Origin: Candidatus Methanovirga basalitermitum
GTDB taxonomy: Archaea; Methanobacteriota; Methanobacteria; Methanobacteriales; Methanobacteriaceae
Direction: 5' to 3'
NCBI GenBank assembly: GCA_031284445.1
Contig: JAISZW010000002.1
Span: 1 to 16,211, forward strand
DNA: 16,211 nucleotides
The notes beneath the pieces are model-generated. The model had not been told where the DNA came from. It worked only from the letters and a program-made list of their open reading frames with translations, and made no database searches. The position numbers were made by a program, and so were the translations under genes. Shown here one piece after another: positions 1 to 7,558 of the stretch. The stretch's first letter is position 1, and each line of letters begins with the position of its first letter.

Positions 1-400
1 TTTTATCTATATGAATTTAACTTTGTTTAAAAATTCAAAGTAGTTCAAGATTAATTTTTAAATTTAAATAAGTTTTAAGATGTACTTTTTGAAACTACTA
101 TAATATACCTTTCAGATTCACCAGATACATTTTTTCATGTCTTGAATTTTTCATGAAAATGAGACACCTTGTTATATTTAACTATATTATTTTTATTACT
201 TTGTAGTGTATGTGTGTTAGTATGTAAAATAGCTTATTGGAAAAGTGTATATAGTATGATATTCTTATTATATAGTCATTCTGGAAAAATTTATCATTTT
301 ATAAAGGATAAATATCCAATATAATCTATTTAAATTTGATTTAAAGAATTTTTATAAGTATAATTAATATTAATAATTGATAAACATTATCACTATAATT
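1..400. other. AT-rich stretch with no recognisable gene
   Basis: I see no ORF of useful length and no RNA gene here on either strand. The only structure is a short palindrome (TTTTCATGAAAA near 148-159) and several TATA-like runs. One of these, TTTTTATAAG near 350, lies about 50 bases ahead of the zinc-ribbon ORF and could be its promoter. Confidence 0.5.
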
Positions 401-553
401 ATGAATAATAATTTGATTAATCGTGAGAAATGCCCATTTTGTGGTGAATCCAATAATATACATTGGGTATTATATCCATCACAAGATATAAAGACGTTTA
501 AGTGTGGTGCATGTCGTCGTTTTGGTTCTATGAATATGACATTTAGCACCTAA
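401..553 (+). CDS. small zinc-ribbon protein, 50 residues, possibly a truncated gene
   Basis: The ORF starts at ATG 401 and ends at TAA 551-553. It has two CxxC pairs (CPFC at residues 11-14 and CGAC at 36-39) about 21 residues apart, the spacing of a zinc ribbon, so zinc binding is likely. After the stop, another frame continues with a protein-like stretch (PKNFNPVKAIDEIH, 549-590) and then the ORF at 615. The 50-residue product may therefore be the N-terminal piece of a longer gene broken by a frameshift near 545 and a stop at 591-593. I see no strong ribosome-binding site. No function is recognised; zinc ribbons of this kind occur in transcription factors and at the N-termini of transposases. 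Confidence 0.4.
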   Translation: MNNNLINREKCPFCGESNNIHWVLYPSQDIKTFKCGACRRFGSMNMTFST

Positions 554-614
554 AAATTTTAATCCAGTAAAAGCTATTGATGAAATACATTAAGTCAAAG
601 ATAATAATGGAAAG

Positions 615-776
615 ATGAAGAATATAAAAGCAAAAATTGAGATCGACAGAAAATCCAAAGAGATAGACGAAAAGATTAAGAATTACTGTGATGAATTAGG
701 AATTGAGGCACCTATCAACAAAACAATTGGGAGACTCAACAATCAACAAAACATTTTTGCATTAAACCTTTCTTGA
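615..776 (+). CDS. short charged hypothetical ORF, probably the tail of a broken gene
   Basis: This 53-residue frame starts at ATG 615 and ends at TGA 774-776. It is rich in Lys, Glu, Asp and Ile (for example KAKIEIDRKSKEIDEKIKNY). The open frame extends back to a stop at 591-593, and before that stop the same frame is protein-like to about 549. It may be the 3' part of the zinc-ribbon gene just upstream. Its 3' end overlaps the HsdS remnant on the opposite strand, which suggests a join between unrelated pieces. Function unknown. Confidence 0.25.
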   Translation: MKNIKAKIEIDRKSKEIDEKIKNYCDELGIEAPINKTIGRLNNQQNIFALNLS

Positions 777-899
777 AGTTTTTCCAATCTTGTAGTTTTT
801 CTTCTAAAATATCTATTTTTTCATCAACATTTGAAAGAAAATAGCTATTTTTTCTTGTTCTTTTATTGATGGAACTTTAATTTTATTTATCCATTCTGA
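736..899 (-). pseudogene. hsdS: C-terminal remnant of a type I restriction specificity subunit (HsdS)
   Basis: On the minus strand one frame reads EWINKIKVPSIKEQEKIAIF and, after a frameshift near 838, a second reads FLSNVDEKIDILEEKLQDWK followed by NFKKGLMQKCF and a stop at 736-738. This is the typical C-terminal end of type I HsdS proteins: the PS.KEQEKIA motif and then the conserved helix ending in KKGLMQK. HsdS recognises the DNA target for a type I restriction-modification complex. Only the last 50 residues or so survive, with no target-recognition domain and no hsdM or hsdR nearby, so this piece cannot function. It is joined directly to the acetyltransferase-like fragment upstream, with overlapping frames. 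Confidence 0.75.
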
Positions 900-1111
900 C
901 TTAAAAATTCCCTTAATTCATCTTCAATTTTAGAAATTTCACCAGTACCAAGATGACCAAAATCAGAATCATATCTAACCAGCTTAGAGTTCTTTATCAT
1001 TCCACGCATTGGAACAGCATCTAAATCAGAAGGAAAATATTGATCTTGATTAATGGCCACTATCAACATCTTAGCTACTATTCTATCAAGCTCATTTTCT
1101 ATATTATTCTT
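887..1111 (-). pseudogene. C-terminal fragment of a homoserine O-acetyltransferase-like alpha/beta hydrolase
   Basis: The frame reads ELDRIVAKMLIVAINQDQYF, then PSDLDAVPMRGMIKNSKLV and DSDFGHLGTGEISKIEDEL. This matches the end of MetX-type acyltransferases, which acylate homoserine in methionine synthesis: a strand leading to the catalytic Asp (NQDQYFP) and the catalytic His in GHLG. Family members exceed 300 residues, and only about 70 remain. The frame is closed upstream by an in-frame stop near 1112, and I find no N-terminal part (no nucleophile-elbow GxSxGG) in the window. It ends by running into the HsdS remnant. The MetX assignment is by recognition of the motif pattern, not by alignment. 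Confidence 0.6.
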
Positions 1112-1252
1112 TTATTCCTTAAAAAAAAATAGGAATAAATTAGTACTGTTTGATAAGATTATTTATATCTGTGAATGAATATAAACTTAGATCTTATATA
1201 AAACTATTCTACGAGAAGATAAACTATTAAAATCTACTTAAAAATGTTTATA
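1112..1252. other. short AT-rich gap
   Basis: Nothing recognisable lies here apart from TATA-like runs (for example TTTATATC near 1161). It separates the acetyltransferase fragment from the recombinase remnant. Confidence 0.4.
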
Positions 1253-1973
1253 TTACCAATCAATGTTTTCATAACTTTGCTTAATTCTTTTATCATCTAC
1301 TTTACTGTAAATTTGAGTTGTAGATATATTACTATGACATAAAAGCTGTTGAACCTCATTTATTGGTCTATTACTATAATTTAAGAGGAAAATCGTGAAA
1401 GAATGTCTGAAAGTGTGGGGGGTTAGCCTTTCTTCAAAATTGGTTTGCTTACTTTCCATTGCAAAGTCGTCTATCTGTAGCTATTGCATATTTCTTAACA
1501 ATTTTTTGAACACTTCGTTCACTTAATATACTCCCATTTTTATTGGTGAATAAATATTCTGACTCATTATAACTGTTATTTTTTTATTGTTCTCTTATAA
1601 ATTGTGGTGTTTATAAGTTTAAGTGTTTTATCATCAATATAAACTGTCCTATCTTTACCTTCATAAACATAAATAGCTATTGCTTTTTTAACACTATTCA
1701 TATTCAAGTCTTGTTTCTTTAAATTACAAAGTTCGGAGACTCTAAGTCCTGTTCTATATAAAGTTTGGATGATGGCTTTATCTCTGATCAATTCTTTGGG
1801 AATGGTTTTTAACACTTCGTTTACTTCTTCTGGTTATTTTCCTTTAAATATCTGACGAAGTAGTCATTAGTATACCTATAATTCTTTATAGTGATTTTTG
1901 AAAGGTTTCTCAACACTTCTAAATCATCACAGTAGTCATTCAACTGTGATTGGAGATATTCAACATTGACCAT
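1253..1973 (-). pseudogene. frameshifted tyrosine recombinase (phage integrase/Xer family)
   Basis: Four minus-strand segments join into one recombinase of about 240 residues. First, 1973-1821 is an N-terminal SAM-like core-binding domain of 50 residues with the NYRYTNDYFVRYL helix, ending in a stop. Second, in another frame from about 1833 to 1576, comes PEEVNEVLKTIPKELIRDKA and then LYRTGLRVSELCNL, which carries the first catalytic Arg. Third, in a new frame, 1567-1460 reads NESEYLFTNKNGSILSERSV and ends in a stop. Fourth, 1459-1253 holds HTFRHSF (HxxR box), LLCHSN (second His; Cys replaces the usual Gly before it) and the nucleophile Tyr in TQIYSKV. All catalytic residues are visible but three frame breaks separate them. 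It follows the restriction gene on the same strand, and such recombinases often accompany invertible hsdS genes; an HsdS tail lies just downstream. Confidence 0.85.
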
Positions 1974-1980
1974 CTTTACC

Positions 1981-2098
1981 AAACCATTAATTTTTTTCTA
2001 TTGTATATTGTTATAATCCTTATTTTTTAAATTAATATGATATAAATATAATTAATTCTTTTTAAAGATATTTTAAGTCTATGAAAACTAAAATATAC
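1981..2098 (-). promoter_or_regulatory. putative archaeal promoter region of the recombinase gene
   Basis: This gap between the restriction gene stop and the recombinase ATG (1973) is almost pure A+T. On the minus strand it contains AATTATATTTATATC (2042-2056), which resembles an archaeal TATA box about 70 bases ahead of the recombinase start. No clear terminator hairpin is seen for the restriction gene, only T-rich runs. Confidence 0.3.
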
Positions 2099-5000
2099 TT
2101 ATTTCTTTTCGATAAGATTTATTTCTTCATCTGTTAGCTCATATAATTCGTAGACTAACTTATTTATTTCTTTATCATTGCTGGTTATTTCATTTTTTAA
2201 AGGTTGTATAATGTTTAAACTTGATTGGTATTCTTCTTCTAAAAGATCTTTTTCTTTCCTTGTGATTTTTTTATTTTGTTTTTTCACTTCTTTATATAAC
2301 TCATCAAAGGAAAGACTCCAATAACTTAATAATTTTTTAGTTAATTTTCCTACTTTAAAATCGCTTATTAAATATTTTTGGAAAGAAGTCTTTTCATTAC
2401 TAATTTTTTTATGCAAATCAAGGATTTTAATACCATACTTTCCTAATATTTTTTGTTCTGCAAGAGAAGGAATTATTAATGGTAATTGTTCCATAAAAAT
2501 TTTACTATATTGCATGGTTTTGTTTCCAAGTTTAGATGCTATGAATCTCATTTGAAAATGGATAAGATTAGAATTCAATAATGTTAATAAATAATACAAA
2601 TCAATACTATTATCCTTTAATGTTAATATGAAAAGAGTTTTAAGTGGATAGTATCCATTCTTATCTATTGTGAAACCAGGTCCTGATGATATTTCTGGAT
2701 AAATAATTTTAGGTTTCTGGAATTCTTCATAATAATTTACGGTATCTTGTATTTCATACCATTCATATTTGCCAGGTTTTCTACCAATTTTTTGGTCTTC
2801 ATTTTTAGGAGTCAGTTTTTCATGGAATTTATATAAATAATCATGGATTATAGGATATTCTTTGATATCTATCCCGTTTCTTGTGAATATTATATACCCT
2901 TCTTCCTTATTAATATTATATCTTTTAACATCCCTTCCTCTGAGTACTGGCTTAATAATCTCGGTATTTTTAGGGTCTTTACTTATTAATTCTTCATAAG
3001 TTTTTTTATTGATTATGAATGCTTCATCTAAACCCGTTAAAATACCACGATTTATATTAATATCTGATAATTTTTTTAATGGTATTCCTTTCTTAAATAT
3101 TTTATCTCTTAGGTTTAAAATTTTTGGGTGTGTGAAAGTCCAAGCATCCTCATTTAATCTGTTTTGATCTAATTTAAAATTAGTTTTCCTTTTATTTACT
3201 AGGATATCTTCATTGTTCCTGTTTTTATTTATTATGATAATACTTGAATCAACACTAACATCATGGAAAACTTCTAAACCAGTAAAATCTATATAATTAG
3301 TAATATTATATTGTAATAAGAACTCTCTAAGTTTTCTACCATAATTTACTCTTGTGAATGTGTTACTACTTATAAAACCTAAATATCCATCCTCTTTTAA
3401 TAGTGTTAATCCTTTTTCAAAAAAATAGGTGTATAAGTCATTCACACCTGTATGAACTGTATAATGCTCACTAAAATATGGTTTATATTCTTTAATTTTT
3501 TCTTGTCTTACATATGGTGGGTTGCCAATGATAATATCAAAACCACCATGGGTCATGACTTCTTTAAATTCCTCTTCCCAGTTGAATGGATGATCCGTGT
3601 GATTTGAATCATCTATTAAACTGTTACCACATTTTATATTTTTATCTAAGTTTGGTAGTTTTATTCCTTTTTGAGCTACTTTTAAAAACAATCCTAATTT
3701 TGTTAATTCAATTGATTCTTTATTTATATCCACACCGTAGATGTTGTTTAACAGGATCTTCCTACGATTATCGATGTTGTTAAAAATTTCTTTTAGATTT
3801 TCTTTATTATAGGATTTAGTTCTCATTTTATGTATTGCTCTGTGAATATCTAATAATATGTCTGTTGCTTTATTTAAGAACGCTCCACTTCCACATGCAG
3901 GATCACATATTCTCAGCTTCTTTAGCTTATCCTCTAAAATATCTAATTCCTCTTCATATTCTTCTATTAGTTGTTTGATTAACGATTTAGAAGAGTTTTC
4001 CTGTAGTAGTATAATGGAGTTTTCCTCTGAGGGTGTTTTCATTAGTTTCCTTATTATTGTGTTTTCGCATATAATTCTTGTTATTGTTTCTGGTGTGTAG
4101 TAAACACCATCTTTTTTTCTTTTGGATGTGTTTTCTTCTTTTAAATGTTCAATATCACTTATACTGTTTTCGAATATGTGACCGAGTATGTTGACATCTA
4201 TTTCACTATCAAAGTCGAATGATGATATTACTAATAGGTTATGGTAGATTTGATTGATTTGTGGGTATTGTTTTAATTCATTGGTGATGATGTATTTTTG
4301 TTCAGGGAAATTATATTTAATCGTTATGTCTTTATAGAAGTTTGGGTCTTCTATTTTGTCTCTTATTTTTAAATGGCTGAGGTCTTCAATGAATAATCCT
4401 CCATTATAGTCTGTTATTCCTTTTTCAGGGTTTCCATCATATAAATCTATGAATAATCCATTTATTCTATACCATATTTCATTTCTTCTAATGTTATGAT
4501 TTCGTATGGGTAATAATATTTCTTTAGTGCTTGTTTCATCTGGTAGTAGGTTTTTATCCTCTGCAAAGCAGATGAAGATGTATCGGTTCAGTATTAGTTG
4601 AGCATACGTAATAGCTTCATCTAGAGTGATTGGGTTTACATGTTCTAATTCTTTTATTAACATTAGTCTTGTTTGACTGTATAATTTGTAGAATTCGTTT
4701 TCTAGCTTGTAATCAGCAGCGAATAATCCATCTTTATCATATAATTTATCTAAAATGTCTTTTATTATGGTGGATTGTTTACTGAATACTAATAAGAAGT
4801 CTTTTAGTGTGTTTTCGTTGTGTTTTAAATCATCAAGGTTAAATTGTATGTATTTATCTTGTGATCGGTGATTGTATAGGCGGAATTCATAGTAGTTTGA
4901 TACTATGAACCATTTTATTGATTCTTTTTTATTAGCATAATTGGAAGCTTGTTCTACAGGAGATAAACCACCATGATAAGGTTTATCAAGATTCACATCG

Positions 5001-5296
5001 GCACCTTTCAACTCTATTGGAATGTAGGGTTCTCCATTTTTCATTATCATGAATTCAACATTACGGGGACCTAAAGGGTAGCTGAATTTAAAATCAAGTT
5101 CAACTTTATAACCTAATAGCTTTTTTAAGATTATTTCATTAAAGCCCATGTAGTTGCTCGTCTCGTTTTTTAATTTTCCTGACTCGTATCTCTTAAACCA
5201 ATCATTTATTGCTTCTTTATGCAGATTCCCAAATTTAATATCCTTCCCATACTTTTTATATGCATTATTTAATCTTAAAAGACTATTTTTAATCAT
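2099..5296 (-). CDS. type IIG restriction enzyme / N6-adenine DNA methyltransferase (Eco57I-like), fused
   Basis: This 1065-residue single-chain restriction-modification protein should both methylate adenine in its target and cut nearby DNA. Visible domains: an N-terminal nuclease-like region (about 50-145) with PIELKG (Glu95-Leu-Lys97, the ExK of a PD-(D/E)XK fold) and EQASNYANKKES; a helical connector (150-400); the VYYTPETITR motif that precedes gamma-class methylases; SAM-binding motif I CDPACGSGAFL (about 464-474); catalytic NPPY at 592-595 inside DIIIGNPPYVRQ; and a TaqI-like target-recognition region (about 730-950) with RGRDVKRYN and PSLAEQKIL. A lysine-rich helical tail ends the protein. 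The ATG at 5294-5296 has a GGAG upstream at a long spacing of about 12 bases. The frame is unbroken, in contrast with the decayed genes downstream on the same strand. Target specificity cannot be read from sequence. Separate hsdM/hsdS-style partners are not required for this class. Confidence 0.9.
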   Translation of the reverse strand: MIKNSLLRLNNAYKKYGKDIKFGNLHKEAINDWFKRYESGKLKNETSNYMGFNEIILKKLLGYKVELDFKFSYPLGPRNVEFMIMKNGEPYIPIELKGADVNLDKPYHGGLSPVEQASNYANKKESIKWFIVSNYYEFRLYNHRSQDKYIQFNLDDLKHNENTLKDFLLVFSKQSTIIKDILDKLYDKDGLFAADYKLENEFYKLYSQTRLMLIKELEHVNPITLDEAITYAQLILNRYIFICFAEDKNLLPDETSTKEILLPIRNHNIRRNEIWYRINGLFIDLYDGNPEKGITDYNGGLFIEDLSHLKIRDKIEDPNFYKDITIKYNFPEQKYIITNELKQYPQINQIYHNLLVISSFDFDSEIDVNILGHIFENSISDIEHLKEENTSKRKKDGVYYTPETITRIICENTIIRKLMKTPSEENSIILLQENSSKSLIKQLIEEYEEELDILEDKLKKLRICDPACGSGAFLNKATDILLDIHRAIHKMRTKSYNKENLKEIFNNIDNRRKILLNNIYGVDINKESIELTKLGLFLKVAQKGIKLPNLDKNIKCGNSLIDDSNHTDHPFNWEEEFKEVMTHGGFDIIIGNPPYVRQEKIKEYKPYFSEHYTVHTGVNDLYTYFFEKGLTLLKEDGYLGFISSNTFTRVNYGRKLREFLLQYNITNYIDFTGLEVFHDVSVDSSIIIINKNRNNEDILVNKRKTNFKLDQNRLNEDAWTFTHPKILNLRDKIFKKGIPLKKLSDININRGILTGLDEAFIINKKTYEELISKDPKNTEIIKPVLRGRDVKRYNINKEEGYIIFTRNGIDIKEYPIIHDYLYKFHEKLTPKNEDQKIGRKPGKYEWYEIQDTVNYYEEFQKPKIIYPEISSGPGFTIDKNGYYPLKTLFILTLKDNSIDLYYLLTLLNSNLIHFQMRFIASKLGNKTMQYSKIFMEQLPLIIPSLAEQKILGKYGIKILDLHKKISNEKTSFQKYLISDFKVGKLTKKLLSYWSLSFDELYKEVKKQNKKITRKEKDLLEEEYQSSLNIIQPLKNEITSNDKEINKLVYELYELTDEEINLIEKK

Positions 5297-5342
5297 TCAA
5301 TTATACTCCATTGTTCTCATGTATTCAATGATCATTTTCATT

Positions 5343-5357
5343 TTAGATAAAATATTT
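5343..5357 (-). promoter_or_regulatory. putative TATA box of the type IIG restriction gene
   Basis: On the minus strand AAATATTTTATC sits about 50 bases upstream of the restriction gene ATG, the right distance for an archaeal TATA box with a leader of some 25-30 bases. It directly abuts the first 28-bp tandem repeat, so any protein bound to the repeats would sit next to the TATA box. Predicted from composition and position only. Confidence 0.35.
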
Positions 5358-5496
5358 ACCTTTTTCCTCTAATTCTAAAACTATTACCTTTTTCCTCTAA
5401 TTTTAAAACTATTACCTTTTTCCTCTAATTTTAAAACTATTACCTTTTTCCTCTAATTTTAAAACTATTACCTTTTTCCTCTAAATTCTAAAATCG
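5357..5496. repeat. five tandem copies of a 28-bp direct repeat
   Basis: The unit begins TACCTTTTTCCTCTAA and ends TTTTAAAACTAT. Copies start at 5357, 5385, 5413, 5441 and 5469, exactly 28 bases apart. The three middle copies are essentially identical; the first carries TTCTAAAAC and the last shows TAAATTCTAAAATC. There are no spacers, so it is not a CRISPR array, and 28 is not a multiple of three and the unit contains stops, so it is not coding. It lies between the minus-strand restriction gene and the plus-strand por operon. It could be an iterated operator or simply a slippage-prone minisatellite. Confidence 0.9.
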
Positions 5497-5531
5497 ATCT
5501 TTAATTAATACTTATGCATATAATCGTAATT

Positions 5532-5567
5532 ATTTATAATGTTCATAATATTAATAATATATATAAT
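5532..5567 (+). promoter_or_regulatory. putative promoter of the por operon
   Basis: Two TATA-like elements are present, TTTATAAT (5533-5540) and TATATATAAT (5558-5567). The second would place transcription start near 5590 and give a leader of about 30 bases ending in the strong ribosome-binding site GGAGGG at 5609-5614. No other promoter is evident before porF ends, so the six por genes are probably one transcript. Confidence 0.45.
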
Positions 5568-5619
5568 GTTAAAACAATAGTTATTATATGTTTAGGAGTT
5601 ATAGTTATGGAGGGATTGA

Positions 5620-6144
5620 ATGATTGAAATTAGATTTCATGGTCGTGGAGGACAAGGTTCTGTTACTGCAGCAGAAATTTTAGCAAAAGCTGCATTTGAA
5701 GATGGCAAATACTCTCAAGCTTTTCCTTTTTTTGGAGTTGAGCGAAGAGGGGCTCCTGTTATGGCATTTACAAGAATAGATGATGAACCAATAGATGTAA
5801 GATATCAAATTTATAATCCTGACTACGTATTAGTTCTTGATGATGGTTTAATTGATGTTGTAGATATTTATTCTGGATTAAAAGAAAATGGGCATGTTTT
5901 AATTAATACAACTAAGAAAGAATTATGTTCCAACAAAGGTACTACAGTAATCGATGCAACAGGTATCGCATTGGAGAATATTGGTGTCAACATTGTTAAT
6001 ACTATTATGCTTGGATCATTTGCAAAGGATAGTGGAGTAATCAGTATAGATTCCCTTATTAAAGTTATTGAAGATACTTTCTCAGGGCGAATCGCTGAAA
6101 AGAATATAAAAGCAACTCAATTTGTTTATGATCAGATTAAATAA
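5620..6144 (+). CDS. porC: pyruvate:ferredoxin oxidoreductase (pyruvate synthase), gamma subunit
   Basis: This is the 174-residue gamma subunit of the four-subunit cytoplasmic enzyme that interconverts pyruvate + CoA + oxidised ferredoxin and acetyl-CoA + CO2 + reduced ferredoxin. In autotrophic methanogens it works mainly toward pyruvate for biosynthesis. The N-terminal signature HGRGGQGSVTAAEILA (residues 7-22) contains the GxGGQG motif of the 2-oxoacid oxidoreductase gamma family, followed by FPFFGVERRGAPVMAFTRI. The length is normal. The ATG at 5620 follows GGAGGG at 5609-5614; an upstream ATG at 5606 closes after six codons and is not used. It is the first gene of the operon, with porD starting 12 bases after its stop. 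The gene is also called porG in some annotations. Confidence 0.95.
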   Translation: MIEIRFHGRGGQGSVTAAEILAKAAFEDGKYSQAFPFFGVERRGAPVMAFTRIDDEPIDVRYQIYNPDYVLVLDDGLIDVVDIYSGLKENGHVLINTTKKELCSNKGTTVIDATGIALENIGVNIVNTIMLGSFAKDSGVISIDSLIKVIEDTFSGRIAEKNIKATQFVYDQIK

Positions 6145-6156
6145 AAAGGTGATTAA

Positions 6157-6399
6157 ATGGAATCTAAAGGCGGAGTAGTCTTCAATCCAGGGAGTACACG
6201 AGCAAATAAAACTGGGAGTTGGAGGACATTTAAACCAGTACTTGATAAAGAAAAATGTAACGATTGTGATAATTGTATTATGTTCTGTCCAGATGGTGCT
6301 ATAAACAAAAATCATGATATTGATTATGATTATTGCAAAGGATGTGGAATATGTGCAGAAGAATGTCCAGTAGAAGCAATAGAAATGGAGAGAGAATAA
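6157..6399 (+). CDS. porD: pyruvate:ferredoxin oxidoreductase, delta subunit (2x[4Fe-4S] ferredoxin)
   Basis: This 80-residue ferredoxin-like subunit passes electrons from the TPP-bearing beta subunit to external ferredoxin. Two complete cluster motifs are visible: Cys34-37-40-44 (CNDCDNCIMFCP) and Cys60-63-66-70 (CKGCGICAEECP), enough for two [4Fe-4S] clusters. The N-terminal 30 residues (GSWRTFKPVLD) are the segment typical of PorD/VorD subunits. The classic archaeal ribosome-binding site AGGTGAT lies just ahead of ATG 6157. It sits between porC and porA, and the gap to porA is 12 bases. Confidence 0.95.
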   Translation: MESKGGVVFNPGSTRANKTGSWRTFKPVLDKEKCNDCDNCIMFCPDGAINKNHDIDYDYCKGCGICAEECPVEAIEMERE

Positions 6400-6411
6400 A
6401 ATGGTGATGAA

Positions 6412-7557
6412 ATGGTAAAAAAAGTTATTACATCAAATCAAGCTGTTGCTGAGGCAGTTAAACTATCTAAACCAGATGTTATTCCAGTATATCCTATTAC
6501 ACCTCAGACAACAATATCAGAATATCTTGCCCAATATGTGGCAGATGGAGACATTGATTCAGAGTACATACGTGTTGAATCTGAGCATAGTGCTTTAAGT
6601 GCATCTGTTGGTGCTTCAGGGGCTGGAGTCAGAGTATTTACAGCTACATCATCACAGGGGCTAATGTTAATGCATGAGATTATATTCGCTACTGCTGGAA
6701 TGAGGTTACCTATAGTCATGGCAAATGCTAACAGAGCTATTTCAGCACCGATTAATATTTGGAACGATCAACAAGATTCAATAGCTCAAAGAGATTCAGG
6801 ATGGATACAACTTTATGTTGAAAATGCTCAAGAAGCTCTTGATACAGTACTACAAGCATATAAAATATCTGAAAATGAAGACATTCTTCTTCCAACAATG
6901 GTTTGTTTAGATGGTTTCTATCTAACCCATACTGTTGAACCAGTAGAAATCCCTGATCAAGATAAGGTAGATAAATTTTTACCTAAATATCATGGAAAAT
7001 ATTCGTTCTTAGATCCAAAACAACCTGCTTCTATTGGTACACTTGCAGATACTGAGCATTATATGGAGATTAGGTACCAAATTGAAGAGGCTATGGAAAA
7101 AGCTATTAATGTTATAAAAAATGTAGATATTCAATTTAAAGAGGATTTTGGAAGAACATACGGCTTAGTTGATGCTTACAAATGTGAAGATGCTGATATA
7201 GTGTTAATGGCTATGGGTTCTATTTGTACAACATTAAGATATACAGTAAATCAATATAGAGAAAAAGGAGAAAAGATTGGTTTATTAAAAATAAGGTCAT
7301 ATAGACCTTTCCCTGTAGAAGAAATTAAAGATGCTTTAGGAAATGTTAAAAAGGTTGGTGTATTGGATAAAAATATTGCTTTTGGCATTGGAGGAGCATT
7401 ATATGCGGACATCAAAGCAAAAACAGATATTGAAGCTTATGGTTTTATAGTTGGACTTGGAGGAAGAGATATAAATCCTAAAGAAATGGATGAAATCATT
7501 GAAAAAACTAAAAATCCAGTTAAAGATGTAAGTTGGATTGGACTTAAGGAGGCATAA
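6412..7557 (+). CDS. porA: pyruvate:ferredoxin oxidoreductase, alpha subunit
   Basis: The 381-residue alpha subunit carries the pyrimidine-binding half of the TPP site and the domain II fold of 2-oxoacid oxidoreductases. Characteristic motifs are YPITPQT (residues 27-33), ESEHSA (56-61), the FTATSSQGLMLMHE segment (76-89) and WNDQQDS (117-123). The C-terminal third (LLKIRSYRPFPVEEI and GLGGRDI) is the usual end of PorA. The length matches archaeal PorA proteins of about 380 residues. ATG 6412 follows GGTGAT at 6403-6408; the spacing is short but the N-terminus MVKKVITSNQAVAEAVKL fits the family. The stop is one base before the porB ATG, which implies translational coupling. Confidence 0.96.
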   Translation: MVKKVITSNQAVAEAVKLSKPDVIPVYPITPQTTISEYLAQYVADGDIDSEYIRVESEHSALSASVGASGAGVRVFTATSSQGLMLMHEIIFATAGMRLPIVMANANRAISAPINIWNDQQDSIAQRDSGWIQLYVENAQEALDTVLQAYKISENEDILLPTMVCLDGFYLTHTVEPVEIPDQDKVDKFLPKYHGKYSFLDPKQPASIGTLADTEHYMEIRYQIEEAMEKAINVIKNVDIQFKEDFGRTYGLVDAYKCEDADIVLMAMGSICTTLRYTVNQYREKGEKIGLLKIRSYRPFPVEEIKDALGNVKKVGVLDKNIAFGIGGALYADIKAKTDIEAYGFIVGLGGRDINPKEMDEIIEKTKNPVKDVSWIGLKEA

Positions 7558-7558
7558 A

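Noticed and set aside
3586..4100. Plus-strand open frames opposite the restriction gene
   Set aside because: They are antisense shadows of the methyltransferase motifs, without ribosome-binding sites or recognisable protein features.
5357..5496. Possible CRISPR array
   Set aside because: The 28-bp copies are contiguous with no unique spacers, and no cas genes are nearby.
7538..7558. Upstream ATG for porB adding seven residues
   Set aside because: It lies inside porA, lacks a ribosome-binding site and lengthens the family N-terminus; ATG 7559 has GGAGG and follows the porA stop directly.
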